From the NCBI GenBank assembly GCA_036346275.1, contig CM070730.1, positions 10,788,309-10,852,308 of the forward strand: DNA of 64,000 nucleotides. Direction: 5' to 3'. How positions within the stretch are numbered: position 1 is the first letter of the stretch; the number at the start of each line of letters is the position of its first letter. The position numbers and the translations under genes are program-made. Shown one piece after another: positions 11,052 through 22,854 of this stretch. This stretch comes from Otatea glauca. Lineage: Eukaryota > Streptophyta > Magnoliopsida > Poales > Poaceae. The notes under the pieces are model-generated. The model had not been told where the DNA came from. It made no database searches and saw nothing but the letters and a program-made list of their open reading frames with translations.

Positions 11052-12619
11052 CAGGTTCCAAATTTCGGCAAAATTTCGGATTTCGGACCACCCTGAAATC
11101 TAAAGTACCGGCCGAAAAAAATAAAAATATTGAAATTGCTACAGTACCATGAAATTTTGGGTTTTTTTGGCCGGATTTGGTCCAATAACCCTTAGGAAAG
11201 TCATCTCCTGTGAAAATTTGTTGAAAAAACGAATTTTTTAAACATTTTTAAATTTTGGCAGAAATACTGTCACATTTTTATAAAATTGTAAAAGCTTTAT
11301 AATAAGCTTAAAATTTTATAGTACTATACTTAGTAGTTTAGGATCATAAATAAAAAATTTAAAAATAATTTAACTTCATTTGTTATCCTTAAAAAATCAA
11401 AAACATAATGAACATAATTGGGACAGTTATATTGTCAGAATTTTATAAATTTTCTTGAGTGTGATTATGATCTAAAATTTTTGTGAGAGATTAATAATTG
11501 ACTCAGTACCATTATATAAATTTTTTCAAAAAAAATAAAATTTGTTTGTTTGGTCAATCAAATCTATGTAAGCATTGAACTTCGTTTGTTATATTATATT
11601 TCAAAAATAAAAAAGAAAAGAACATAAATGGTACTATGCCTTGTAAGAATTTTATAAATTCACTTGAGTGTGATCATGAATCAAAATTTTATGGGATATT
11701 AAGAACTTCCTTATCACCATTCTATAAAATTTTTAAAAAATTTAAATTTTTTTTGCTAAAGAAAATATATGTATTGATCATTAGACTTTTATCCGGACGT
11801 AGCACTGTCTGAATTTTTAAACATTATTTGAGAATGATCATTATCTAAAAATTTTAAAAAAACATTAATGTTACATTAGAACCATCCACAAAAATTTTCA
11901 AAAGTTTTTAACGTGGTTTACATAATATTTCATTTTGTTCAAGTTTGCCGGTAAGACTTTTAACAGGACAGTAGTACTGTTTGAATTTTTAAAAATTCAT
12001 ACAGTTTTATCATTATCTGAAAATTTTATGAGAGCATTATAGATACATCATAACCATGAAAAAAAAATTCAACAGTTTCTAAATTGATTTGTACCATTTT
12101 CCATTCGGATCAAACTTGTCGGTCAGTGTTCTATCAGGACAGTACCACTCTCCGAATTTTTAAAAATTCCTCACATGTGATAATTAGCTGAAATTTTTGT
12201 GAGAACATTAGTTATGGATCATAACCATGCACAGAAAATTTCAACAGTTTATAACTTGATTTGTACCATTTTTCATTCGGATCAAACTTGTCGGTCAGTG
12301 TTTTATCAGGACAATACCACTCTCCGAATTTTTAAAAATTCCTCACATGTGATAATCAGCTTTTTTGTGAGAATATCAGCAATGTTTCAGGAACCTCCAA
12401 AAAAAATTCAAAAATTTTCATTAACGTTTAGACCACTTTTCAGCCGGTGCAAAAAACCCAAAATTTCGGATTTTTTCGCCGAATTTCGGATTTTTTTTTC
12501 GGAATGGACCGGATTTGAATTTTCAAATTCAAATTTCATCCAAAATATTTCCAGATTTTTGAAATTTCGCGATCCGGCCAGGGACAAAATTTATTCCGAA
12601 ACCGAATTTTCAAACCTTG
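11052..12619. mobile_element. hAT-like non-autonomous element, copy 2, perfect 8-bp duplication
   Basis: This 1568-bp element starts CAGGTTCCAAATTTCGG and ends AATTTTCAAACCTTG, imperfect inverted termini. It is flanked by a perfect CTCGGCAC duplication (11044-11051 and 12620-12627). The interior is made of about 170-bp modules, each carrying a GGACAGTA-type motif followed by the palindrome GAATTTTTAAAAATTC (near 11990, 12155 and 12327). No transposase fragment is visible, so it must be mobilised in trans. Confidence 0.82.
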
Positions 12620-12871
12620 CTCGGCACAACCCCCCTCGATGAACGGGTAAAGGCTAGAGAAGGCTAGAGCTCGTCGGATTTGTGCAAGATCGAGGCTGAG
12701 GTGACGACAAGTGGAGAACCGGTGAAAAGGAAAATGCGCAAGGTTATTGTAGGCGTTTACGTATTCAAACTGTGGATTGGAGAGACAACAGCATCGTCCA
12801 ATGCAGAACACAAGTCGCAGTTCGTCGACTCGTTTAATGCCGTGTGGATATGGCAGCCAGAAAATTTTACG

Positions 12872-13155
12872 GTTCTAGCCCAGCATGATTTTTTTTTCGC
12901 GACGTCGATCCGAATAAATAACAAAAATGGCCTCTGTACAGTATAATCAAGAGGTCCCCGTCCGCAGTATATTTTTATTCATTTTCCAGCAGACCGGATC
13001 CTCGGGGAAAATATTTTTTATTCCAGATTCCAGCGGACTCCGTCCGCGTTTTTTTTTAAATGCGCGCGGTACGACAGCCAATTCCAGCGGACTGGAACCG
13101 CTAGAACTCACTGAATCCAGTGGTTCCAGTCCACTAGAAATCGGTGCGGGGGGCT
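12872..13155 (+). repeat. MULE 1 left terminal inverted repeat
   Basis: It begins GTTCTAGCCCAGCATGATT and matches the reverse complement of 36472-36733 over nearly its whole length. Shared motifs include CCAGCGGAC and TACAGTATAATC. It ends near the G-rich run at 13148. Several differences and small indels separate the two arms, so the element is old. Confidence 0.85.
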
Positions 13156-14776
13156 AGGGCGACAGCGCGGTGGGGGGGGCCAGGGTGACAGCACGCAAGA
13201 GAGCAGGAAAGCGAGGCCACGCGCAGGGAAAAGAGAAGAAAAGCGCAGGGGAGAGGGGGGTTGAGTCCGTGTGCGATTGACGCGTGACGAAAAATTTTAT
13301 TCATTTGTGGAAAGAAATTTACGCGTCGCATGGCGGATGAGAGGCCCCGGACAGCTGCTGCCATGACTAATTTCAGTTGTGTCGTTCTGTCTCATCCATG
13401 CGCCGAAAGCAGAGGCAAACGACCGCTTCTTCGTTGCATTCGCGCAGGAAACAGCTATAAATCCCACCTCTTGTGCGATGGTCTGCGTTGAGCATTCAGT
13501 GTGAGAGAGGTAAGAGCAAGAGCGAGTGAGTTCTAGCGGTGCTAAGCGAGAGGTAGAAGAGAAGGAGAAGGGGGAAACAAAGAGGAAAATGAGGTGAAAA
13601 AGGAAATTTGGAAGTGTATTTCCGGAGGAATTTTTGCGACATTCATATTTTGTAGAAATGTGGTTGGAGTTTATATTTTTGATGATTTGACGAGGGATCA
13701 GTATTTTGCAGGTATTCTTTGGGACGGTGAGTTCGTACATCCGTCGGGAGAGCTTCAGAAAGGTTGATTTGAACGATACTTCGACTGTCGCAATCATCAG
13801 TTGTGTTTCAGGCAGGTTAGTGTAAATATTAGTACATTGCAGCACGATAGTTGTACATGATCAGTAGAAATAATCATGGTAAATGTATAATGAGTACGAG
13901 ATGAAATGACACTAGTAGTGCGCTAAGTAGTACACGAATGGAACTCCGAATTTGTAAAAAATATTGTGTACTTGTTGTATTGTTAGTGCAATTAATAGTA
14001 TAATGGTAAAATTGCTAGCAATGAACACATTAATATAAGTAGCCGTAAATGAAATGACGGGGTATAGAGTAGAAGATGGCTCCATGTTATTCAAATATCA
14101 GCGTATTATTAGTATAATATTGTGGAACTAGTAGTACGTATGAATGATAGTGTTGCTATTGTTGTAATGGTATGCTATTTCTTGTAATGTTATTCGGTTT
14201 ATTATTGGAGGATTTAATTTGTTAGGCGTAAAATTTGTTGGACAATTAGTAGAATTGCGGAATAAATAGTTTAATTTTCAGTGTAGTATTTGTATGACAT
14301 GAATGGATTTTTAGTTTGGTGAAACGAAATTTCTGTAGTATCCAAGAAATATTAGAATAACACCACTGTTATTAGTAAAAAATTTAGTACCATTTAGTAG
14401 TAAAAAATATGGCGGTACCAGTAACATCAGTGGTACATAAAATTATGGTGTTAAGCGTAAAATTTGTTGGACAATTAGTAAAATTGCGAAATGAATAGTT
14501 TAATATTCAGTGTAGTATTTCTATGGTATGAATGGAATATTAGTTTGGTGAAATGAAATTTCCGTAGTATCCGAACAAATAACACAATGACACCACTGTT
14601 AATAGTTAAAAATTTAGTACCATCAATGGACTAAATAACGGTGCATGATTACTTTAACAGTACCATATGAAAATGATGTTTACGTATTTGCTATATTATT
14701 ACTGATTACGGATGTGGCAAATCGTACGTTGGTACTTAATACACGTGCTTGCGTCTTTCGCTATGGTAGATACTAA
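13156..14776 (+). other. MULE 1 leader between left TIR and transposase
   Basis: The first 180 bp is purine-rich; the rest becomes AT-rich. No frame resembles a protein. A direct duplication occupies 14226-14625. This stretch should hold the transposase promoter and leader, but no single TATA box stands out. Confidence 0.6.
14226..14625 (+). repeat. direct duplication (~170 bp, offset 229 bp) in the MULE leader
   Basis: The segment beginning GCGTAAAATTTGTTGGACAA at 14226 recurs at 14455. Both continue collinearly to TTTAGTACCAT with scattered substitutions. The divergence suggests duplication well before the retroelement insertions decayed. Confidence 0.75.
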
Positions 14777-15120
14777 ATGGCAGAAATTCTAGATTTGTCT
14801 GTGTTTTATGGTGACGGTGTTGTTCGAGAGGGTCCATATGTGGCGGATCTTTCGAACTGCGAAAGGAAGATGATCCGGGCTCTAGGTCTAACGGAGATGA
14901 GTCTGGCCGACCTACGTACGTGCATAAGAAGCGTATTCGATCGGGAGACTGCCCAAAAGAAGCTCGTCATCGAGACGGTGCATACCAGAGTCGTGGAAGG
15001 TTCCACCAACTACGTGTGAGACTTATGCAATATCGTGGGAAGCACAATGTGGGAGGAATACATGCAAATTGTGATAAACCTTGAAGCGCTGATACACCGT
15101 CGGCCGATGGTGTATATCCG

Positions 15121-16884
15121 TGAAGGATCTAGTTGGCCTAGAGGGGGTGAATAGGCAACTTTTACAAGTTTTAACTTCTTAAAAACAATTCACTATTTTA
15201 TATAAGAGAATAACTCACAACAGAGTATAATACAGAAGTAAATACAAACAATAATCACAAATGAAAGCGAAGAGAAATAAAACACAAATGAGACAAAGAT
15301 TTATCCCGTGGTTTAGAGCCGCACTCCTAATCCACGTTGAAGCACTTCTTCTCAAGTATTGCTTCTCCAAAGCTAGTCATGATAGCTCGTGATCACTCGG
15401 GTAACTCTTTCACTACTCCGGTGAGGTGAGTTCCAAACCTCTCACAATCACAGTGGCCTTCCACAATCACTTTTGGACAGGTCGCACTGTTTACTTCCTC
15501 CAAGCTGTCTAGGATCACTAAGATCCAAGAGTAATAAACTTTGCAAGTTCTGTCTCTTGGTTCACTTCGCAACTCACACAGCTAGACTTTGGCTTGGAGC
15601 TAAAATACTTAGAGATGTTTGAGAATTTTGGTTTGAAAGTGAAGCACAGACTCCTTTTGAGAATGAGAGCTATTTTCAATGCTAAAATATAAAGGAATTC
15701 GTTCTATCTACTGGTAGATGGCTCAGGAAATGCTTATATAGCCATTTAGAATGAATACAGCCATTACACCTGCTACTGTAGCCGTTGGACGTGTCAGATG
15801 TCAGAAATATCAGAAATATACACGTACAACAGACTAAGCAACAATGCCTAGCGATACTGGACATGTGTATGACGGACCAAATTTGAACATTTACGGCGGA
15901 CCAAATTTTTTGATCTGTTGTACATGGGCTTTTCATAGAGCAAAGTCCGGCATACAACTGAAAGATATACATGTACGTCGGACCAAATATTTTGGTCCGT
16001 CATACATGGACTTTTAAAGATCAGAAGCCAAAGACCTTTTTTTTCAACAGAAATAAGTTTTATCCAAGCGATTTACTTTAGCAACGGACTAAAATTTTAA
16101 GTAAGAATGTTTGGTCCGTTATCAAAGCAAAAACCTTTTGAAAGAGAAAGAATATCCATTTAAGGTTTCAATAAGTAGGACTTCAAAGTTTGGTCCGGCC
16201 AAAGGCTTATAAACTGAATGAGTGCCGGACCAAAATATTTGGTCCGCTGTAGATGGGAAACGGAAAACATTTTGGTCCGTCACTGATGAGTGACTTTTAC
16301 ATGTATGCCGGACCAAATTATTTGGTCCGTCATACATAGATATTCACTTGGTTGACAGATGATTTTTAAAAGGAGTTTTTACCAAGGACGAAAGAATTAT
16401 GAAAACAAGAGTTTTTGGTCCGAAGAGCAGGTATTTTGATGGGAGTTTCGACACAGAAGATTTTCAATGTTGGACCAAAGAATCTTTTTGACTTGAGAAG
16501 ATATGCTGTGTATGCAACGGACTAAAGAAGTGGATAGCTAAAATTTGGTCCGTTGTATACTAAAAATATGATTCAAAGGTCAATGTCTAAGTGTCTTTTG
16601 CCTCGAGAAACCTGGTTTTGTCTTTGCCTTATGATCCAATCCACTAGCTTATGCAAAGTCCCTCTTTAGACAACCAAAAAAGAAAACAAACCTAACTATT
16701 TGACTTGAATCAACTCCCAAGTCATAAACTAGAAACTGAGCACCTTAATCTTTTTAGTTCAACTTGCTCCATCATTGATTCCAGCATATGTTCTTCAAAG
16801 CTTTAAGTATTATTAACTTAGTCATCAATACCAAAACTATAATAAAACACAATAACAATAATTGAGGGGGCCTAGATGCTATCA
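15121..16884 (-). mobile_element. solo LTR of a SIRE/Maximus-like copia element
   Basis: A 1764-bp insertion flanked by a perfect ATCCG duplication (15116-15120 and 16885-16889). On the minus strand it begins TGATAGCATCTAGGCCCCC and ends CACCCCCTCTAGGCCAACTA then GATCCTTCA, the 5'-TG...CA-3' form. Both ends resemble LTR ends of plant SIRE/Maximus copia elements, recalled from general knowledge. No internal coding region is present, so it probably arose by LTR-LTR recombination. It sits in the codon region of the MULE transposase. The lineage name is less certain than the solo-LTR structure. Confidence 0.85.
15870..16560. repeat. cluster of GGACCAAAT / ATTTGGTCC motifs in the solo LTR
   Basis: About a dozen copies of CGGACCAAA or its complement TTTGGTCCG occur in roughly 690 bp. 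Some abut as palindromes, for example near 15975, 16226 and 16305. Several sit next to repeats of ACATGTA and GTCATACAT. The spacing is irregular, so this is motif amplification rather than a simple tandem array. Confidence 0.8.
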
Positions 16885-19081
16885 ATCCGCTTCATGGACA
16901 GAGACCAAACCTCTAGTCCCCTCGGTGGCGTTGGCGGCGGCGTTGAAGCATCCTCTGGGGCCATCAATGAGGACGTTGGTGCGGATGACTTTTAGGCGAA
17001 TGAAGACATCGAGCGGTGGTGGTCCGCTCGCATTGACTGCCACGAGCACCTGGAAGGCATATCGGACGAAGCAACATTCGATGAAGACAATGATGTCGAC
17101 ACGGATAGCAGCGGAGACGACGGTGCAGCTCCAGTCGGTGGCATTGTGTTCACTGATATGGAGTACGTGTCTTCACGGTTGGACAATTTGGCAATGACGT
17201 CTCTCGTGCTGCCAGACGAAGCTGGCACTGAGTGGTCCTTCGATCAGGACACTCTGCTGGTAGGGCAATGCTTCCATACAAAGAGTGCCACCCAGCAAAC
17301 AATTGCTAGATATGCGGTAAACATCAACCGCACATACCGGGTGTACAGGTCAAACCAGGAGACCTACATTGTGAAATGCATGGATGCTGAGTGTCCCGGC
17401 AAGATCCGTTCCCTCAAATTCAAGGGCGGGAGTTCGTGCTTTAGGATAACCGTCCTGATGGACCACACTTGTGTGCTTGCTGAGCCAATGCAGAAGCACA
17501 GAAATGTCACGTCCTCATATGTAGCCAGCCTGATTTCTCACTTGGTCACAATGGACGTGACCATTTCACCGAAGATACTGATGGCCGACGTGGTTAACAT
17601 GGTGGGATATCCTGTTAGCTACGGCAAGGTGTGGCGAGCGAAGAAGAAAGTTATAGAGGTGGTGTACGACACGTACGAAGAGGGGTACAACCTTGTTTTT
17701 CGCATGCTTCACCAGATTGTTGAAGCCAATTCTGGGACCTACATCAATAAGATGGATAGGCCACACCCCACGAAGGGTCCCAACTGTTTCATCCTCGACC
17801 GTGTGTTTTGGACATTCGGACTAGCTATTCAGGGCTTCAAGTACTGCCGACCTGTGCTGAGCATGGATGGCACTTTCCTATCCGACAAGTACAGGGGCAC
17901 CATACTGATGGCGGTTGCCGCGGATGCCAACGACCAGCTACTCCAGGTGGCCTATGCACTCGTGGAAAGCGAGAACACAGAGAGCTAGTCGTGGTTCCTA
18001 GCAAATGTGAAGCAAGCTTTTATCCAAGACCGTCCGAACGTATGCCTCATCACCGACAGGCATGCTGGGTTAATGTCCACCATTAGCACCATGCAAGGAG
18101 GGACATAGCCACCGTACCAATAGAATGACGTCGTCAATCGCTGGTGCATGAGGCATCTTACCGCGAACCTGCACAGAAGGTTCTGCAACATGGAAGTCAT
18201 GAAGACATTCAAGAGGCTTTGCATTCAAAACAAGAGGCGGAAGTTCGAGGTCATATGGAGAGTGCTCGATGAGGAGACCACGAAACATACGCCGCAATCC
18301 GCAGAGGGCCAGGTGAACAACTTCTCTCAGTCGGTGCAGTTGCAACCTACAGAACTAGAGAAGTGGTCCCTGTTGCATGACACCGATGGCGCAAGGTACG
18401 GTATAATGATAACTAACATGTCCGAGGTTTACAACGGTATTCTGAAGGGTGTTTGGTCTCTCTCAATCAGTGCCATCGTGGAGGAGACTTGAAACAGGAC
18501 CGTTGGATACTTCGTGAACAGGGGGATAAATGCAAGGAGGCATCTGGACGAGGGAAAGAGTTCTCCGAATGTATGCACGCATACATTGAGAAGAAAATAG
18601 AGAAGGCTTGTTCCCACGACGTCCGCACCATGGATGGAATCGATGGCCATTGCAGAGGCTACCGTAAGCAAGTGTGCACAGTACGTGATGTGGCGACATG
18701 CACATGCAACAAGCCACAACTGTTGCACAAGCTATGCTCGCATGTATATGCGGCATGCACGGTTTTCCGTCAGTCTTCCATGGCGTACATCTCTGAGTAC
18801 TTCAGCGCTGACCATCTGTTCGGGACATAAAGTTCGGAGTTCAACTTCTACGGCTTGGACATGCATTACAGGGAGCTGTGGCCAGGGTAAGTGACTTGGT
18901 CTCAGAATGACGCTTTGAAGCGGTGCGACCATGGACGGTGGCAGTTACGACGAATTCGTAACGATATGGATGCAAGTCAGCGGAGAGACGGACGAGCCAT
19001 ACAGAAGTGCCATATATGCAGGATAGTGTGGCATACAATGAAGGACTGCCCTAATAGGGTCGGCTCGTCGACCCATCTGTA

Positions 19082-19994
19082 GCAACCATGTCAATGTACC
19101 TTTGTATAATTATTTCCTGTGCGAGTGGTACCTTCATGTAATTTTCTTTTTTTGTTATGTAGTATCATGTACCATGCTACCTATGTCCTGTTACCTAATG
19201 GCATGTCGTCACATGTTATGTATTGTTATATCATTTAATGTTATTTTTTTATGTCCCCTGCATAATTTTATTTGTGTGTGCGGTTAATACCTTCCAGTAA
19301 TTTTATTATTTTGCTATGTAATATCATGTTATATATTGTCCTGTCGTCACATTATATTTTTTGTTATGTCACGTCATGTTATCTTACCCGTATTAATTTT
19401 TTTTCTCGCAGGACATGATTGGACACCCGAAGACTTTGCTTGACCCATACTACGATGCCAAGCATCGTAGCATGCTCTGGCTTACAGGTGTTGGACCACG
19501 AGCTTGACCGGTTCACATTCCCAGAAGACCAACTACGTCGTTAGCGGAAGTGGCAAGAAGATTAGAGTTGACGCTACGAGGCAACGATCGGTTATAGTGA
19601 TGTACTTCAGCGCGTACGTGTAATTGATGCATGCCTTCAGCCCATTTGTACTGGTTTAAGAATGATAATCCTTATTACTATGTTGATATGGTATATTGTT
19701 TTCATAAGATATGATTTTTTGTTTACTCATATTGGTCTAATAAAGGCAATGGTCCACCACGATTACACAACTCACGAGGAGCAGTTTTGTAAGGTCGATT
19801 AGATAACTCACGAGGAGTAGCTCTATTGCCGTCAAGTTCTCACATCGGCCTAAAAAAGGCTCTGGGACTGTACGATTCTCGCGTGTAGCTTTCTCAAGCC
19901 GATTACACTAGTCACAGGTAGCAGCTTTGTTAGTCCGGGTAGTCAAAAAAGAAAGCATCCATCACTTTTTCTGAATTTATTAAACTCTGGTTTG
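19082..19994 (+). other. MULE 1 sequence between transposase and gypsy insertion; possible plant-mobile-domain remnant
   Basis: Sequence 19082-19410 is T-rich with repeated TGTTATG/ACATCATG-like words. At 19417-19620 a frame reads HPKTLLDPYYDAKHRSML and then, after a shift, LDHELDRFTFPEDQL. The DPYYD..HRS pattern recalls the start of plant mobile domain proteins, which are known to travel with MULEs. The evidence is short and frame-shifted, so this is a suggestion only. Confidence 0.3.
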
Positions 19995-19999
19995 GCAAC

Positions 20000-20902
20000 T
20001 GACGAATACTTACAACAGGGGTACCCCAACGGCCCGGCGTGACGAGCAGGCTGCCCCAAGCATAACCCGAGCCTAACAGGCCGCTCCAGGCCCGCTACCG
20101 ATCAAAGAACCTGCGGGGCCACACAAGACGCCCATTCCCGACCGATCGGGATAGGCATCCCCGACCAAGCAGGGCTCCCGACCTCCGCAGCAGGTCGGAT
20201 CCCCCAACTCCGATCAAACCAAGGCAACCTCCGCCGAGGGCTACGTGTCGAAGCCTCCACCGGCCCACAGCCACGTGCCCCACGGACGGGGTCAATCGAA
20301 GTGACTATACGAGAGCAGGTGGCCCTTCCCAAGATGGTTTAATGATCGCTGAAGTCAAGCTTTGATCCCATCGACTACCACGACGACACGAAAGCACGCT
20401 CCTCCCGAGGCAAGACCAACGTTATACACGCGTCAACGCCAACACTCGGGCTCACGTAAAGCGGTGCGCCATTTCCCAACGAAGCAGCTAACCGCTCCGC
20501 CCAACAAGACTACCAACCCAGCGTGAGCAAGACGAGCGGTGACCAGTCGACAGAACGAAGGACCGAAGCTCTTAGCATATGTCACCTCGCCCTTCCCCAA
20601 CTCTCGATGTAACCTGTCCCTTCCTACTGTATAAAAGAAGGCAGGAACCCCCGGGGAAGGGAAGGAGAAGAGGCACACGCACAAGCAATCAGCTTTCTTG
20701 CGCTAAGGCTCTCGGCTCGCGCTTGTAAACATTGTGTAGCCATCTGCACTAAAGGCAATACAATACCACGCACGAACTGGAGTAGGGACTTTCGGCCCGA
20801 ACCAGTATACACCTTGGGCTTCTGAGTCTAACCATTCAGGGAGAGGGAACGTGCGGCCCCTTAGACTTACAAATTTACTTGCCGGTGCTCGAAACGCCGA
20901 CA
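20000..20902 (+). repeat. 5' LTR of the gypsy element
   Basis: It begins TGACGAATACTTACAACAGG and ends CGCCGACA. A TATA box, TATAAAAG, lies at 20630-20637. It differs from the 3' LTR by many small indels, mostly short losses in the 3' copy. Confidence 0.92.
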
Positions 20903-20923
20903 GTTGGCGCGCCAGGTAGGGGC
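20903..20923 (+). other. primer binding site region of the gypsy element
   Basis: The sequence immediately after the 5' LTR, GTTGGCGCGCCAGGTAGGGG, is the expected place for tRNA priming. I recognise this form from Tat-type grass elements but did not match it to a particular tRNA. Confidence 0.6.
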
Positions 20924-20991
20924 CTTTGCGCGTCTCCATCAACGTCTCCAGATTCCCGCTTGCCTCCCTGATGGCATTCTTCACCCACGAC

Positions 20992-22800
20992 GGCACGGCT
21001 GCGTTGGGAAGCCAGATCCGCTTCGGCTCCCTCGACTTCACCGCCACTTCGGCAGGAGGGCTCGTGCTTATCCCCGGTGTCTCTCAGAGACCGAGCGCCG
21101 TCGGAGCCTCGAGCGCCGCCTCCCACGACCTCGCCAAACTCGGCAGGGCACCCCAACAGGCCCCGAAGCCGGAACCCAAGGAGCACCACGCCACTTTTGG
21201 CGATAGCTCCCGTGGGCTTGGGCAGGTGACCATGTCACCCCCCGCAGGCTCACACCTTGTGGCAATGGCCGGCTACATGTCGGCCTCTATCCATGAGTTG
21301 CTGGAAGATTCTTCCAGCCACGATTCCAGCTCCGACACGGAGCACCCCACCTGCGGACGGCGCTCTCGCGAGTGCAACATGGCGGGCACGATCGACTTGA
21401 TGTAACCCCGCGGCTCACGGGGTCCCCATCCGCGCACTAAGGCGCAGGAGGAGGAATACCAACGCGAGCACGCTGAACGCGCTCAAGCTCGCCAGCCTGA
21501 GCTTCAGCCGACAATGGACAAGAGCTGGAGGAGCGAAGGGGCCGAGCTCGACCAGCTCGAGCCAACCCGAGCGGGAGGAGCTGAGCCCCGCAGATGCTTG
21601 GCGCGCGCGTGGGCGACACGCTGTGCACGCCACAAGTGGCGGAAGAGTTTGTGGCCCTCGGTTCTTCCCACGCAAGTCGAACGTGGCGCGGCCGCGATCT
21701 TCGCCCGAGGCCTTCCCGAGCCGACGACCCGGAGGCCAAAGCCACGCATCGTAACCTCCGGTGGTGGAGCGTGCTTCCGCGGCAAAGACATGCGGACCTC
21801 GGCTCCTACCATTCGGAAGCCACCTCGGCGCCGGGCCGTCTGTGCGCTCGAGCCGATTGGGCCCGGCAAAGATGGCGGCGCACCACGAACAACCCTAGGC
21901 CTCGCACCTCGTGCGCCGGCGCCTCGGCGGCGCCTACGACGCCCGCGCCACCCGAGGCGCGAAGAAAGGCGATGGATGAAGCGCCCACTCGCGTGTTGTG
22001 GACGGGACGCCATCACCATCAAGCCCAAGCCCGATGGTCCGGGACCACGGGCCTTCGCCGAGGATTCGTCGTGCGGATTTCCCTGCCAGATTCAGGGCAC
22101 CGACCAACATTGCCAAATACACCGGGGCCACAAACCCCGACGTATGGCTCGAAGACTACCGGCTCGCGTGCCGGGCAGGGGGAGCAACGGATGACCTCTT
22201 TATCATCCAATACCTCCCTATCTACCTTGCGGACTCGGCTCGAGCCTGGATTGAGTACTTGCCCGTGAAAACCATCAGGAACTGGGCTGACTTGAAGACC
22301 CTCTTCGTCGGCAACTTCCAGGGCACTTACAAGCGCCCTGGGAACTCCTGGGACTGAAGGGTGCAAGCGACAACTGTGGGAAACTCTCCGGGACTACATC
22401 CAGCGATTCTCCCGCCAATGCAACGAGCTCCCCGACATCTCCGATACCGATGTCGTGGGGGCATTCATCTACGGCACCTCCTGTAAGGCCTTGGTGCACA
22501 AGTTGGGCTGCGTTAAGCCCAGAACGACCAAGGAGCTTCTGGACATCGCCACCAACCACGCCTCCGGCGAGGAGGCTGTGGGAGCCATCTTTGAGGATGG
22601 CAAAACCAAGCAAGAGCCCGGCGCCCGAGCCGGGTCCCCTTCCGACCGCTCCGACAAGCGAAAGCGGCATGGAAAGCAGGTCCGCGAGGCCCAAGTGGTC
22701 GCGGTATCCAACCGCCCAGCAAGAAAAGCGACCGACCGTCGCTACCACCACTTCGAAAAATTGATGGCGGCCGTGCCCAAACCACGGGTTCCCCGTCAAA
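20992..22800 (+). pseudogene. gypsy gag remnant
   Basis: An opening frame from MAFFTHDGTAALG (20971 onward in the 20926 frame) ends in TAA at 21403. The retrotransposon gag domain is clear at about 22075-22357: FRAPTNIAKYTGATNPD, then DSARAWIEYLP and WADLKTLFVGNFQGTYKRPG. After a frame change it continues from 22370 (LRDYIQRFSRQCNELP) to about 22790. At least one stop and two frameshifts break it. Confidence 0.85.
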
Positions 22801-22854
22801 CACAAGTACCGGGACTGCGAGGTCCTGAGGCGTTTCCTCTCCGGCGCTCCCACG

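Larger units (their letters stand above)
14777..19081 (+). pseudogene. MuDR-type MULE transposase, decayed and split by a solo LTR
   Basis: The ATG at 14777 starts a PB1-like N-terminal segment (SVFYGDGVV). The frame runs to the solo LTR at 15121 and resumes in register at 16885, with a TGA at 15017 and a TAG near 16995. From 17146 come the MuDR DNA-binding region and then the DDE catalytic region: VLSMDGTFLSDKYRGT near 17856 and LITDRHAGLM near 18046. A TAG at 17986 interrupts it. After a frame change near 18490, a SWIM zinc finger CTCNKPQLLHKLCSHVYAAC lies at 18699-18760. A CCHC knuckle (CHICRIVWHTMKDC) lies near 19012. The domain order is that of plant MuDR transposases. The copy is inactive. 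Confidence 0.9.

Noticed and set aside
12854..12880. 9-bp target duplication for MULE 1
   Set aside because: Candidate flanks match at 5 or 6 of 9 bases only, so the duplication is not claimed.
13297..13845. 182-codon minus-strand ORF in the MULE leader
   Set aside because: Biased composition, no recognisable motif, and antisense within a transposon leader.
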